Assembly: GCF_024362765.1 (NCBI RefSeq)
Contig: NZ_CP093302.1
Span: 1,394,001-1,458,000 of the forward strand
Reading direction: 5' to 3'
Source of the DNA: Alkalihalobacillus sp. LMS6
GTDB taxonomy: Bacteria > Bacillota > Bacilli > Bacillales > Bacillaceae_D
DNA: 64,000 nt
Part shown: positions 53,905 to 63,073 of the stretch, in pieces
Layout of the letters: each line of letters begins with the position of its first letter
Position numbering within the stretch: position 1 is the first letter of the stretch
Program-made: the position numbers and the translations under genes
The notes under the pieces: generated by a model
The model's input: only the letters and a program-made list of their open reading frames with translations
Told to the model about the DNA's origin: nothing
Databases searched by the model: none

Positions 53905-54660
53905 ATGAAACCTTATTTACAGTTTGCCAATATTTACGATGATCTTATGGAACACGTTGATTATGATCGCTGGCTAACGTATATGGAGAAAGCTTTAGAA
54001 GATAGAAACATCCGAGCGACGACCATTTTAGACATTGGTTGTGGTACAGGAGAATTAATGCTGCGCATGAATCGGGCTGGCTATACCGTGGCTGGTCTCG
54101 ATTTGTCTGAAGATATGTTAACGATCGCGCATCAAAAATTACAAAGTGCAGGCTATCCTGCTCATGTTTTTCATGAAGATATGAGTCGGTTTTCAGGACT
54201 AGGGCGTTATGATGTAATTACGATTTTTTGTGATTCGTTAAATTATTTAAAAGAAGAAGCGGCTTTTAAACACGTGTTTTTGCGTTGCTACGATGCATTA
54301 AATAATGGAGGATTATTGTTGTTTGATGTCCATTCTCCTTTTAAGATGACTCAATTCGATCAAGCGACCTATGCGGATGTAAGCGACGGGGTTGCATATA
54401 TTTGGCATTCCTTTGCAGGCGAAGCACCAAATAGTGTTGAGCACGAACTAACGTTTTTTATTGAGCAAGAGAATGGTCTGTATGAACGGGTGGAAGAGCT
54501 TCATCAAGAAAGAACTTTTGATGAACAAACATACACAAAGTGGCTGAAAGAGGCTGGGTTTAAAACCATTCAAGTTACTAGTGACTTTTGTGATGAGCCT
54601 CTACATGCTAAAACAGAGAGAATGTTCTTTTCCGCAAAAAAAGAAGCAGGAACATTGTAA
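53905..54660 (+). CDS. yqeM: SAM-dependent methyltransferase YqeM
   Basis: 251-residue class I methyltransferase: SAM motif ILDIGCGTGELMLRM near 42, AGLDLSEDMLTIAHQK near 65, YDVITIFCDSLNYL near 101. N-terminal YLQFANIYDDLMEHVDYDRW is typical. Substrate unknown. GGAGTTAAATG ribosome site. Last gene of the yqe operon, converging on comER. Confidence 0.92.
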   Translation: MKPYLQFANIYDDLMEHVDYDRWLTYMEKALEDRNIRATTILDIGCGTGELMLRMNRAGYTVAGLDLSEDMLTIAHQKLQSAGYPAHVFHEDMSRFSGLGRYDVITIFCDSLNYLKEEAAFKHVFLRCYDALNNGGLLLFDVHSPFKMTQFDQATYADVSDGVAYIWHSFAGEAPNSVEHELTFFIEQENGLYERVEELHQERTFDEQTYTKWLKEAGFKTIQVTSDFCDEPLHAKTERMFFSAKKEAGTL

Positions 54661-54673
54661 GAAAGAGCGAATA

Positions 54674-54711
54674 AGTTAAAATAAGTTAGGAGGTCCTAAC
54701 TTATTTTAACT
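54674..54711. terminator. Perfect palindrome between yqeM and comER
   Basis: 18-base arms AGTTAAAATAAGTTAGGA and TCCTAACTTATTTTAACT around GG. The right arm carries the comER stop and last codons. A likely bidirectional terminator although the T runs are broken. Confidence 0.7.
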
Positions 54712-55525
54712 GGAACTCTTGTACGAGCTTTTGCTTTTCAGATGAAAATTTTTCTTCGGTTAATCGAAACAACGATCCAAATCCATCCCCTACTAATTGA
54801 TCCAAATGTGCAATCCCAATCCCTGTGATACCTCCAGGCACACATACACGTTCTTGTAACGTTGGTAATGTGTAATACCCTTCCTCTAGAAGTTTTCCTA
54901 AACCGATCAACATTGAAGTTGTTAATTCAGTTGCTTCTTTTTCTCCTAATGGTGTTTCAGAGACAGCTCCTTCAATAAAGCGCTGTGCCATAAACGCAAA
55001 AAATGCTGGTCCGCAACTTACGATATCAGATGAGACTCGCGTTACATTTTCGTCAATAAACAAGGGGCGAGAAATGGTTGAAATGAACGCAAGGATTTCT
55101 TGTTCATCTTCTTGAGCGCAACGATTACTAAAGCTTACAAGGGTAGAGCCGGACTGTGCGCGATTTAATATGCTAGGTATAATTCTCCCCACTTTACATG
55201 GAAACAGTTCCTCTAAATGTTCAATTGAAACCGGACTAGTAATGGAAATCATGACATGTTCTTTTGTTAGAAATGGTGTAATTGTCGGTGTAAGTACTGG
55301 TATATCTTTAGGTTTGACGCAAATAAAAATCCATTTACACGCTTCCGCTAATTCCTCAATGGAAGAAGCGATCATAACACCAGGGTATTTTTCTTGAACG
55401 GCTTTTGCTTTTAAAACCGTTCGATTAATAATAACAATGTCTTTTTCTTCTATCGATTTCGCTTCTAATAATGTATCAATTAGCATACTACCCATACTAC
55501 CTACTCCAATAAATCCGACTTTCAT
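54701..55525 (-). CDS. comER: ComER, pyrroline-5-carboxylate reductase-like protein
   Basis: 274 residues: N-terminal GFIGVGSMGSMLIDTLLEAK nucleotide-binding, ICVKPKDIPV near 70, and C-terminal P5CR-like dimer domain with SCGPAFFAFMAQRFIEGAVS and VCVPGGITGIGIAHLDQ. In B. subtilis comER runs opposite to comEABC and influences sporulation and biofilm entry; the same geometry is kept here. It may retain proline-related activity (unproven). Confidence 0.93.
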   Translation of the reverse strand: MKVGFIGVGSMGSMLIDTLLEAKSIEEKDIVIINRTVLKAKAVQEKYPGVMIASSIEELAEACKWIFICVKPKDIPVLTPTITPFLTKEHVMISITSPVSIEHLEELFPCKVGRIIPSILNRAQSGSTLVSFSNRCAQEDEQEILAFISTISRPLFIDENVTRVSSDIVSCGPAFFAFMAQRFIEGAVSETPLGEKEATELTTSMLIGLGKLLEEGYYTLPTLQERVCVPGGITGIGIAHLDQLVGDGFGSLFRLTEEKFSSEKQKLVQEFQLK

Positions 55526-55610
55526 GTAAAAACCTCCCTTAAGACGTAGCTTTACTCATGTTATGCAAGACTGCTTGGCTATCATTCCAAGATTGATGAG
55601 GAGGTAGAGT

Positions 55611-56240
55611 GTGAAAAACCGTATCATACAATTTTTCAAAAACGGCTATACCGCAATAGGGGCATTGGGACTAAGTGTAGTTATTCTTCTATTTTTGTTT
55701 TTGCAAGGTCTTAATAAGGAAGAGCTGGACGATCGTGCGTTTTCTGAAGCTCCATTTTTAACAAGTGAGGCGGTTGAAGAAGAAGCAGATCCTCACACAG
55801 CCTTACCAATTATCGTCGATGTGAAAGGCGCGATTGAACAACCTGGGGTCTATTCATTTATAGAAGGGGACCGAGTAGATGATGCGATTGACCGAGCTGG
55901 AGGATTTACCGAAACAGCTGAAGTTAATCAAGTGAACTTAGCGCAAAAATTAATTGATGAACAAGTGATCTACGTTCCAGAAATCGGAGAAGAACCTGTC
56001 CAGCTAGCGATTGGTGGTGGAGAAAACGGAGGGGAGGATCAAAAAGGGAAGGTCAATCTCAATACTGCCTCTGCGGAGGAACTTCAAGCATTGCCAGGAA
56101 TTGGTCCATCGAAAGCAGCTACAATCGTACAGTACAGAGAGGAACAAGGGTTATTTCAGGCCGTTGAAGATATTAAAAATGTAAGTGGAATTGGCGAGAA
56201 ATCTTATGAATCATTGAAAGACGCCATTGTTGTTAAGTGA
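55611..56240 (+). CDS. comEA: Competence protein ComEA, DNA receptor
   Basis: 209 residues. One N-terminal membrane span near 15-35 (TAIGALGLSVVILLFLFL), an acidic linker, an SLBB oligomerisation domain (DVKGAIEQPGVYSFIEGDRV near 72), a glycine-rich linker, and a C-terminal double helix-hairpin-helix DNA-binding domain (NLNTASAEELQALPGIGPSK, DIKNVSGIGEKSYESL). Binds incoming DNA outside the membrane. GTG start with GGAGGTAG upstream. Confidence 0.96.
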   Translation: MKNRIIQFFKNGYTAIGALGLSVVILLFLFLQGLNKEELDDRAFSEAPFLTSEAVEEEADPHTALPIIVDVKGAIEQPGVYSFIEGDRVDDAIDRAGGFTETAEVNQVNLAQKLIDEQVIYVPEIGEEPVQLAIGGGENGGEDQKGKVNLNTASAEELQALPGIGPSKAATIVQYREEQGLFQAVEDIKNVSGIGEKSYESLKDAIVVK

Positions 56241-56306
56241 GCATGGATTGACGGAAACTTTAAATCACTTTAAACTCTTACTATGCATGAAAAAAGGAGT
56301 ACGAAC

Positions 56307-56882
56307 ATGGAACGAATCTCATGGGATTTATATTTTATGTCACAAAGTCAATTGCTTTCTTTGCGGAGTACGTGTCCGAGATTGAAGGTAGGCGCGACAA
56401 TTGTACGAGAAAAACGAATTATTGCAGGAGGCTATAACGGGTCTGTATCAGGTTCAGATCATTGTCTCGATCACGGATGCTATGTTGTAGACGGTCATTG
56501 TATACGTACCGTTCACGCTGAGGTAAATGCGCTCTTGCAATGTGCTAAATTTGGTGTCCCTACGAAGGGTGCGGAGATTTATATAACACATTTTCCATGT
56601 GTTCATTGTGCGAAGTCGTTAATTCAAGCTGGCATTTCCAAAGTCCACTATGCTAAAGACTATAAAAATCAACCATATGCCGAGCAGCTATTTGCTGAAG
56701 CCGGGATAGATTGTATAGAAGTTGAATTGGATCCATCCGTACTTGATGAGTTTTTCCACGATAAATTAGCATTAACAACAGAGCTATTGCAAGAAGTTGA
56801 ACAGCTAGGTGTTTCAGATGAGCGACTAGAGGAATTAGCCAATAAAACACAATCTCTTTATTTCTCTAAAACAAGTGAATAA
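56307..56882 (+). CDS. comEB: ComEB, dCMP deaminase family
   Basis: 191 residues with a zinc cytidine/dCMP deaminase site: HAEVNALLQC near 72 and PCVHCAKSLIQAGISKV near 96; an extra Cys/His segment, DHCLDHGCYVVDGHC, lies near 48. The C-terminal ~50 residues are helical. Start ATG 56307 has AAAAAGGAG seven bases upstream. Overlaps comEC by eight bases. Confidence 0.95.
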   Translation: MERISWDLYFMSQSQLLSLRSTCPRLKVGATIVREKRIIAGGYNGSVSGSDHCLDHGCYVVDGHCIRTVHAEVNALLQCAKFGVPTKGAEIYITHFPCVHCAKSLIQAGISKVHYAKDYKNQPYAEQLFAEAGIDCIEVELDPSVLDEFFHDKLALTTELLQEVEQLGVSDERLEELANKTQSLYFSKTSE

Positions 56883-59172
56883 AGCGTTCATTTCTTTTCT
56901 AGCTGTAATGTCTGCAATCTTGTTTGTCGTACAAAGCAGTTTAATCCTCGCTTTTGGTTTTTTAATCAGTGGTTTTGTTCTTTCTTCTTTTCAATTTTAT
57001 AAAGGAGAAAGGACAACCGTATGGTACCTTCTCATTCCATTTATTCTGTATTTCTTATCAACCTCATCCATTCACCAAAAAAATATATCAACATTGACGC
57101 CTGGTTCCGCTGAGCTTACCTTCCAGTTACTTGATGGTGTTTACGTTGATGGAGATCAACTGAAAACAACGATTCGAACGGCAGATCATGAAAAGCTACT
57201 GTTAACGGCTTACAGCCAAACTGAAGAGACGTTAATTAATTGGACAGCTAGAGCCGGCGATGTTTGTAAGGCGAAAGGCGATTTGAAAAAGCCAATGGAA
57301 GCAAGGAATCACTATGCATTTGATTATCAACAATTTTTATATTATCAACGAATTCACTTTTTATTTGACGTCAAACAACTACAATCTATAGAGTGCGTAA
57401 CAAATACAAGTGTATCTTTTATTCATCAGTTAAATCGATACCGTCATCATCTAATGTCGCTTTTGCAAGAACGTCTTCCTCCATCTATTAGTGGCATCGT
57501 TATTGCTTTAACATTAGGGGAGCGCTATTATATGGATCCTGTTGTAAGTGATGCTTATTCAAAATTAGGAGTGATTCATCTACTCGCTATTTCTGGATTG
57601 CATGTGGGTATTGTGACAGGGACCTATTTTTATATAATGATTCGAATCGGCGTGCCAAGAGAGCTCGTCATTCTGAGCATCTTCGTTCTTCTCCCATTTT
57701 TTATTTTCTTGACTGGTGCTTCTCCCCCAGTTGTTCGAGCGGCTGTTATGACGATGATTTACTTTTTTCTTCTCTTCCTACGTATTCCCATCCATCCATT
57801 TTACGGATTTTCGGTCATTTTTCTTCTCTACTTATTTTTCCAACCGTATGCTCTCTTTCAACTTGGCTTTCAATTATCTTTTCTTGTCTCATTTACGCTT
57901 CTTTTAGTTCAAAAAACAATTATGAGCCGCGTTCACTCCTATATGGGGCGTTTGTTTTATGTGACAACGATTGCGCAGCTGATAGGGTTGCCTTTAATTG
58001 CGTTTCATTTTTATGAATGGTCTCCATTTAGTCTCATAATCAATTTAATTTATATTCCGTTTGTCTCCTTGTTTTTGCTTCCGTATAGCTTTTTACTCGT
58101 CTTCATAAATGGTTTTTCTATTGATGCTGTACAACTATTTGCATTTTTTCCAGCCATTTTAATGGAATGGGTTCATAAAGGGATTGTGGTGGTAGCGGAC
58201 CACGTGTATGTATTCATTATTGGGCGACCCCATGTGTTTATTGTTCTATGTTTATATAGTTTGCTCATTTTAAGTGGTTTACTTTGGGAAAAGAACTCAC
58301 GTTGGTTGTATGTGTCATTAGGTTTGTTTTCTGTATGCTTACTTCTTCCATCGCAATTGCCAAAATGGAATGAACAAGCGGTTATTACCATGCTTGATGT
58401 TGGTCAAGGGGACAGTATGATTATTGAAACCCCTTTTCGAAAGGAAGTTTATATTATTGATACAGGGGGAGTCGTATCGTTTGCAACGGAAGACTGGCAG
58501 CAAAAGAAGAAAACATTTGATACGGGAAAAGATATTGTTGTGCCATACATGAAGGCGAAAGGAATTAAAAAAATCGACGGACTCATATTAACTCACGGAG
58601 ATTACGATCATGTTGGTGGAGCGGAGGCGGTATTAAATGAACTGCAAGTAAAACGAGTGTATCTTCCATACGGCGAACTTGAAAAAGAGATTGACTATCA
58701 CTTAGTGGAGATTATTGATGATGCGAAATTAACGTTTGTGCAGGCAGGGGACACCATTTCCAATCAATTTTATGTTCTCCATCCAACGGTGGATAAGTCG
58801 TGGAGTGGAAATGATAAATCAATTGTTCTTTATAGTTCATTTTATGATACGTCTTTATTATTAACTGGTGATTTAGAAAAAGAAGGGGAGGACGATTTAA
58901 AACAGCGTTATCCGCAATTGAGTGTGGATTTATTAAAAGTGGGGCATCACGGAAGTCAAACCTCGACGCAAGCACAGTTTCTTGAACAATTATCACCCCA
59001 ACTTGCTTTTATATCAGCAGGAGTGAACAATCGCTTCGGTCATCCTCACCCTGATGTATTAGACCGTCTACATGCTTCAGGTGTTCATGTTTATCAAACG
59101 AATCTTCACGGTACAGTTGAAATCGTTATTAACGAGAAAGGGATTGACGTTTTGCCAACGCACGCAAAATAA
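56875..59172 (+). CDS. comEC: Competence DNA channel ComEC
   Basis: 765-residue membrane channel and putative nuclease for DNA uptake. N-terminal spans and DUF4131/OB region to ~190; the Competence domain has VIHLLAISGLHVGIVTG near 237 and LTGASPPVVRAAVMTM near 283. The C-terminal metallo-beta-lactamase domain has LDVGQGDSMIIETP near 506, GLILTHGDYDHVGGAEAV near 565 and KVGHHGSQTSTQAQFLEQL near 687. Starts at GTG inside comEB. All elements for uptake look intact. Confidence 0.96.
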   Translation: MNKAFISFLAVMSAILFVVQSSLILAFGFLISGFVLSSFQFYKGERTTVWYLLIPFILYFLSTSSIHQKNISTLTPGSAELTFQLLDGVYVDGDQLKTTIRTADHEKLLLTAYSQTEETLINWTARAGDVCKAKGDLKKPMEARNHYAFDYQQFLYYQRIHFLFDVKQLQSIECVTNTSVSFIHQLNRYRHHLMSLLQERLPPSISGIVIALTLGERYYMDPVVSDAYSKLGVIHLLAISGLHVGIVTGTYFYIMIRIGVPRELVILSIFVLLPFFIFLTGASPPVVRAAVMTMIYFFLLFLRIPIHPFYGFSVIFLLYLFFQPYALFQLGFQLSFLVSFTLLLVQKTIMSRVHSYMGRLFYVTTIAQLIGLPLIAFHFYEWSPFSLIINLIYIPFVSLFLLPYSFLLVFINGFSIDAVQLFAFFPAILMEWVHKGIVVVADHVYVFIIGRPHVFIVLCLYSLLILSGLLWEKNSRWLYVSLGLFSVCLLLPSQLPKWNEQAVITMLDVGQGDSMIIETPFRKEVYIIDTGGVVSFATEDWQQKKKTFDTGKDIVVPYMKAKGIKKIDGLILTHGDYDHVGGAEAVLNELQVKRVYLPYGELEKEIDYHLVEIIDDAKLTFVQAGDTISNQFYVLHPTVDKSWSGNDKSIVLYSSFYDTSLLLTGDLEKEGEDDLKQRYPQLSVDLLKVGHHGSQTSTQAQFLEQLSPQLAFISAGVNNRFGHPHPDVLDRLHASGVHVYQTNLHGTVEIVINEKGIDVLPTHAK

Positions 59173-59310
59173 AAAAACAGCTCACATTTTGACTGAAACA
59201 TTTTTCAATAAAAGATGGACAGGTGTTTACGTATGTAACATGAGGTGCAAACGACCATCTTTGACGGAAACGGTTTCTTTTTAGTCGATAAAAATGAAAG
59301 CTGTTTTTTT
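59171..59310. repeat. 140-bp nested inverted repeat
   Basis: Arms nest in order: AAAAAAACAGCT (59171-59182) with AGCTGTTTTTTT (59299-59310); CATTTT (59185-59190) with AAAATG (59291-59296); GACT (59191-59194) with AGTC (59283-59286); GAAAC (59195-59199) with GTTTC (59273-59277); AAAGATGG (59211-59218) with CCATCTTT (59255-59262). The outer arms end in a T run on each strand, so it can act as a two-way terminator, but the interior is far larger than needed. Confidence 0.75.
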
Positions 59311-59314
59311 GTTT

Positions 59315-59449
59315 CTAGAATGTAGCCACATCCACAATATTCGCGATGATAAATATTAATGCAAAAAACCCAAAAGAGGCAACAAAGCCAACAATCGATG
59401 GGACAATATCATTTGCTTTATCTTGGACATCTTTTTCAAAGTGATTCAT
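59315..59449 (-). CDS. yqzM: YqzM-like small membrane protein
   Basis: 44 residues: MNHFEKDVQDKANDIVPS then a hydrophobic segment VGFVASFGFFALIFIIANIV. Similar to B. subtilis YqzM, which lies at the same spot opposite comEC. GAGGAGGTG ribosome site fixes the start at 59449 although the frame extends upstream. Function unknown. Confidence 0.85.
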   Translation of the reverse strand: MNHFEKDVQDKANDIVPSIVGFVASFGFFALIFIIANIVDVATF

Positions 59450-59796
59450 TTTATGCACCTCCTCTTCCGTAAGTATACGTGATTTTTTTGAAAATGAAAA
59501 GATTTGATCAACGCCGTGACATGAATTGGCAAAGCGTGTTATCTCAAAAATTGACTGTAGTTGGGCAATACCATTCTTCCTATCGGACATAAAAAGAATC
59601 CCTCTTGAATAGAGCACCGAATTTTCATTGCGTGCATATGTTGTTGTATACAGTGATGGCCCGCTTTTAACGGGAAGTCCTAGGGTCTTCGTTAAAAGCG
59701 TTCATTATAGATTGAGGGGGGAGAGATTTCCCCTCTTGCTCATTTATGTAAAAATGAATACACTATTAAAATGAGCATGAGTGAGGAGTTATACAT
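59450..59796. other. Intergenic region with two hairpins
   Basis: 347 bases between divergent yqzM and holA. Perfect 10-bp inverted repeat GCTTTTAACG (59663-59672) / CGTTAAAAGC (59690-59699), and a second hairpin GAGGGG (59714-59719) / CCCCTC (59730-59735). No gene supported. An open frame upstream of yqzM here is not convincing. Confidence 0.5.
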
Positions 59797-60822
59797 ATGA
59801 GCATTTTAGGAACCATTCAAAAATTAAAGCTAGACTCGTTGCAGCATGTATATTTTGTATACGGATCTGAAACGTATTTAATAGATGCCTTTGTGAATAA
59901 AGTACGGTCCTTATTATTTACCGAAGCAGACGATTCAATGAATGATAGCCGATTTCAAGTCGCAGACACGCCGATCCAAGAGATCGTTGAGGAAGCTGCA
60001 ACGATCCCTTTTTTTTCTAATCGAAAACTAGTCGTTATTCAAGATTTTTATTTTGTCTCCACTCAAAAAGTAAAAGCGAAAGTAGAGCACGATCTTTCTG
60101 CGCTTGAACAGTATATCCAATCGCCATCCGATTCAACCGTTTTTATCATCATTGCACCATATGAAAAAGTGGACGAGCGTAAAAAGCTAACGAAGCAATT
60201 AAAAAAACAAACGGCAGCGCTTGAATCAAATCCTTTAAATGAAGAACAAGTAAAACAGTGGATGGTTAATGCTGTTGGCGAACAAGGTTTTACAATTGAT
60301 AAGGCTGCTGCGCAACTGTTGTTTGCCCGTGTTGGTTCTAATTTAATGTTGATTGAAAAAGAGCTTGAAAAGTGTATGTTATTTACGGCAGATAAAAAGC
60401 ATATTGTAGAGCAGGACGTGGAAACGCTTGTTGCGGAGACAGTGGATGAGAGTATTTTTTCTGTTGTCGAAAGTGTAGCAATCGGGAAAACGGATCAAGC
60501 GCTAAAAACGTATCACAAGTTATTACGACAAAAAGAAGAACCTTTGGCCATGCTTGCTTTATTAACGAGGCAATTTCGCAACCTGCTTTATGTAAAAATT
60601 CGACAAGAAAAGGGCTACAACCAAAAAGAAATTGCTGGGCAGCTTAATCTACATCCGTATGTAATAAAACTTACAATGCAACAAACAAAGCGACACTCAA
60701 AAAGCGATCTTCGAAAAGCGCTTATCGCATGTGCAGATACTGATTATGCCATTAAGACAGGAAAAGGGGAAAAAGAGCGCTCGGTAGAATTGTTATTACT
60801 GAAATTAAGTACGCGAACATAA
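59797..60822 (+). CDS. holA: DNA polymerase III delta subunit
   Basis: Clamp-loader subunit that opens the beta clamp. 341 residues: HVYFVYGSETYLIDAFVNKV at 18-37, ATIPFFSNRKLVVIQDFYF near 68, VFIIIAPYEKVDERKKLTK near 115, FARVGSNLMLIEKELEKCML near 176, and C-terminal collar domain. GTGAGGAG ribosome site. Same neighbours as B. subtilis yqeN. Confidence 0.95.
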   Translation: MSILGTIQKLKLDSLQHVYFVYGSETYLIDAFVNKVRSLLFTEADDSMNDSRFQVADTPIQEIVEEAATIPFFSNRKLVVIQDFYFVSTQKVKAKVEHDLSALEQYIQSPSDSTVFIIIAPYEKVDERKKLTKQLKKQTAALESNPLNEEQVKQWMVNAVGEQGFTIDKAAAQLLFARVGSNLMLIEKELEKCMLFTADKKHIVEQDVETLVAETVDESIFSVVESVAIGKTDQALKTYHKLLRQKEEPLAMLALLTRQFRNLLYVKIRQEKGYNQKEIAGQLNLHPYVIKLTMQQTKRHSKSDLRKALIACADTDYAIKTGKGEKERSVELLLLKLSTRT

Positions 60823-60823
60823 A

Positions 60824-60858
60824 AAAAAAACGATTCACACGAGGTGAATCGTTTTTGT
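60824..60858. terminator. Bidirectional terminator holA / rpsT
   Basis: A run, CGATTCAC / GTGAATCG stem, T run between convergent genes. Confidence 0.9.
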
Positions 60859-60875
60859 CGTCTAAACGGCTAGTC

Positions 60876-61142
60876 TTATGCAGAAAGTCCGTTTAATCTT
60901 TTTGCAAGACGAGACTTTTGACGTGCTGCAGCATTTTTATGGATAAGTCCTTTAGTTGCAGCTTTATCAATCTTCTTCGTCGCATCAGCAAAAGCAGTTT
61001 TTGCTTCTTCTGCATTGCCGTTAGAAGCAGCAGTATCAAAGTTCTTTACTGCAGAACGTAAAGCAGATTTTTGCGCTGCGTTTTGTGCGCGGCGTTTATC
61101 GTTTGTTTTAACACGTTTAATAGCAGATTTAATATTTGGCAT
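60876..61142 (-). CDS. rpsT: 30S ribosomal protein S20
   Basis: 88-residue basic, helical protein: [20 protein letters not shown], then [10 protein letters not shown] and the C-terminal [31 protein letters not shown] ribosome site. Lies opposite to holA and gpr, as in B. subtilis. Confidence 0.98.
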   Translation of the reverse strand: MPNIKSAIKRVKTNDKRRAQNAAQKSALRSAVKNFDTAASNGNAEEAKTAFADATKKIDKAATKGLIHKNAAARQKSRLAKRLNGLSA

Positions 61143-61273
61143 TTATTTCACCTCCGTCATAAAATGGCCTATGCGAAGGCCTCTCTAGATCACTGTTTCA
61201 GCAGTACAACACTCTGCATTTTATCAAACATACTCAATGATTGCAATACAAAGTGTTGAAGTCGTCTATCTTC

Positions 61274-61304
61274 TGAATGTTTTCTTTTCGACTCGGTCAT
61301 ATTA
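61274..61304 (+). promoter_or_regulatory. Sigma-G-type promoter of gpr
   Basis: TGAATG (61274-61279), 18 bases, CATATTA (61298-61304); close to the sigma-G consensus, as expected for a forespore protease gene. Confidence 0.65.
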
Positions 61305-61340
61305 AGCGTATCACATTGACGAAGGAGAAGAGATAACGTT

Positions 61341-62456
61341 ATGGGTAAATTAAATATGGAACCATTTGTGATTCGAACGGATTTGGCGCTTGAAGCACAT
61401 GAAATGGTCGTAGAAGAACAAGAGCAACAACATGTAAAAGAGCCAACTAAAGTTGACGATGTGCTTGTTGTAGAAGAAACGGTTTCAAATGTAAAAGTGA
61501 CGAAAGTGAAAATTGGTAAAGAAGGGGCTGAACGATTAGGGAAAAAAGCAGGAAATTACTTAACCTTCGAAGCCCAAGGAATTAGACAAAAAGATACAGA
61601 TTTACAAGCAGATCTTGAGCGCGTCTTTGCAAAGGAATTTTCTGCTTTCTTAAAGCGTTCGAACATTAACGAAGATGCGACTTGTTTAATCGTTGGTTTA
61701 GGGAATTGGAATGTTACTCCGGATGCTCTAGGTCCATTAACGGTAGAAGAAATTTTAGTCACGAAGCACTTGTTTAAACTAGCGCCCGAGGAAATTCAAG
61801 ATGGCTATCGTTCTGTTAGTGCCATTACACCTGGGGTGATGGGAGTAACCGGAATTGAAACAAGTGACGTTGTTTTTGGTGTAGTTGAGAAAACGAAGCC
61901 GGATTTTCTCATTGTTATCGATGCGTTAGCCTCTCGTTCAATCGAACGTGTGAACACGACGATTCAAATTGCTGATACGGGTATTCATCCAGGTAGTGGT
62001 GTGGGAAATAATCGGAAAGCGATGAATGAAGAAACGTTAGGCATCCCTGTTATTGCCATTGGAATTCCAACTGTTGTTGACGCGGTCACGATCACTTCCG
62101 ATGCGATAGATTTTGTCTTGAAGCATATGGGGAAAGAAATGAGAGAAGGCGACAAACCATCAAAACGATTAGCGCCAGCTGGAATGACGTTTGGCGAAAG
62201 GCAGGAATTGACGGAAAAAGATCTACCTGACGAAGCCGGTAGAAAAGCAATTTTAGGCATGGTCGGAGGCTTGGAAATGGAAGAAAAACGAAGCTTAATT
62301 CAAGAAGTTCTTGCCCCGTTAGGTCATAATTTAATGGTAACCCCTAAAGAAATTGATGTGTTTATTGAAGATATGGCTCATGTCATTGCTGGAGGTTTAA
62401 ACGCCGCTTTGCATGGTAGAGTAAATCAAGAAAACGTTGGTGCTTATACAAAATAA
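61341..62456 (+). CDS. gpr: Germination protease Gpr
   Basis: Degrades small acid-soluble spore proteins at germination. 371 residues: N-terminal propeptide region with [15 protein letters not shown] near 9, [15 protein letters not shown] near 118, [15 protein letters not shown] near 163, [17 protein letters not shown] near 193 and [18 protein letters not shown] near 215. The GAAGGAG ribosome site is 13 bases from the ATG, rather far. A sigma-G-like promoter lies upstream, so expression should be forespore-specific. Confidence 0.96.
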   Translation: MGKLNMEPFVIRTDLALEAHEMVVEEQEQQHVKEPTKVDDVLVVEETVSNVKVTKVKIGKEGAERLGKKAGNYLTFEAQGIRQKDTDLQADLERVFAKEFSAFLKRSNINEDATCLIVGLGNWNVTPDALGPLTVEEILVTKHLFKLAPEEIQDGYRSVSAITPGVMGVTGIETSDVVFGVVEKTKPDFLIVIDALASRSIERVNTTIQIADTGIHPGSGVGNNRKAMNEETLGIPVIAIGIPTVVDAVTITSDAIDFVLKHMGKEMREGDKPSKRLAPAGMTFGERQELTEKDLPDEAGRKAILGMVGGLEMEEKRSLIQEVLAPLGHNLMVTPKEIDVFIEDMAHVIAGGLNAALHGRVNQENVGAYTK

Positions 62457-62631
62457 AGCACAACGTTTTGTAAGAAAATAAGTGCACCCGAACTAGCCGG
62501 TAAAGGCGTCCTTTAAGGGCGCTTTTTCGATACTGTTTGTCTCATAGAAAATGGTTGGTCTTTTTTTTACTTTGATACATATAGTGTAAAAAAGGACAAG
62601 CTGTCCAAGCTTGGTAGAAAGGATGAGGAAA

Positions 62632-62988
62632 ATGAAGACGGCAAAGCGTCGATTTTTCTTATTGTTATTTAGCGTGCTGTTTGGCTTAATGATGGGTGTG
62701 CAAATAATGAGTGAATACGCAGGTTTGAGTGAGCCAAAACCGTTAACTATAGAAACAACGAATGAAGATGAACGAGCTGAACACACGCAAGCAGTGAGCG
62801 TTACACCAGAAGCAGGTGAAGAGGAGCGTCAGCCAATTACGACAAATCGCGAAGAGAAGGGTCTTTCAAACTTATTTTCTGATTTAGGATCGACATTAGC
62901 CGATCAAACGGAGGGCGCGACACGCTCTGGGCTTGAAAAAGTGGTCTCTCTTGTACAAGACAATGTAAACAAAGAAGAGAGGGAATGA
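62632..62988 (+). CDS. yqxA: YqxA-like membrane protein (DUF3679)
   Basis: 118 residues: basic N terminus, one membrane span near 9-28 ([20 protein letters not shown]), then an acidic extracytoplasmic tail including [17 protein letters not shown]. Position before lepA and the overall layout match B. subtilis YqxA. spoIIP, which normally separates gpr from yqxA, is absent. ATG 62632 is preferred over ATG 62623, which abuts the GAAAGGA site. Confidence 0.75.
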   Translation: MKTAKRRFFLLLFSVLFGLMMGVQIMSEYAGLSEPKPLTIETTNEDERAEHTQAVSVTPEAGEEERQPITTNREEKGLSNLFSDLGSTLADQTEGATRSGLEKVVSLVQDNVNKEERE

Positions 62989-62998
62989 AAAGCTTTTA

Positions 62999-63027
62999 TT
63001 GCTGGTGTGCCTTAACCTTGCTATAAT
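62999..63027 (+). promoter_or_regulatory. Sigma-A promoter of lepA
   Basis: TTGCTG (62999-63004), 17 bases, perfect TATAAT (63022-63027). Confidence 0.7.
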
Positions 63028-63073
63028 AAGGGATAGTGTAAATGTAGGTTTTTTTAGGGGTGAAGGCAGACGA

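Noticed and set aside
54661-59172. Prophage or insertion-sequence traces in the com region
   Set aside because: Gene order matches B. subtilis; no transposase, integrase or target-site duplications are visible here or elsewhere in the window.
59450-59617. N-terminal extension of yqzM to 100 residues
   Set aside because: The strong GAGGAGGTG directly before 59449 and the small size of YqzM homologues argue against it.
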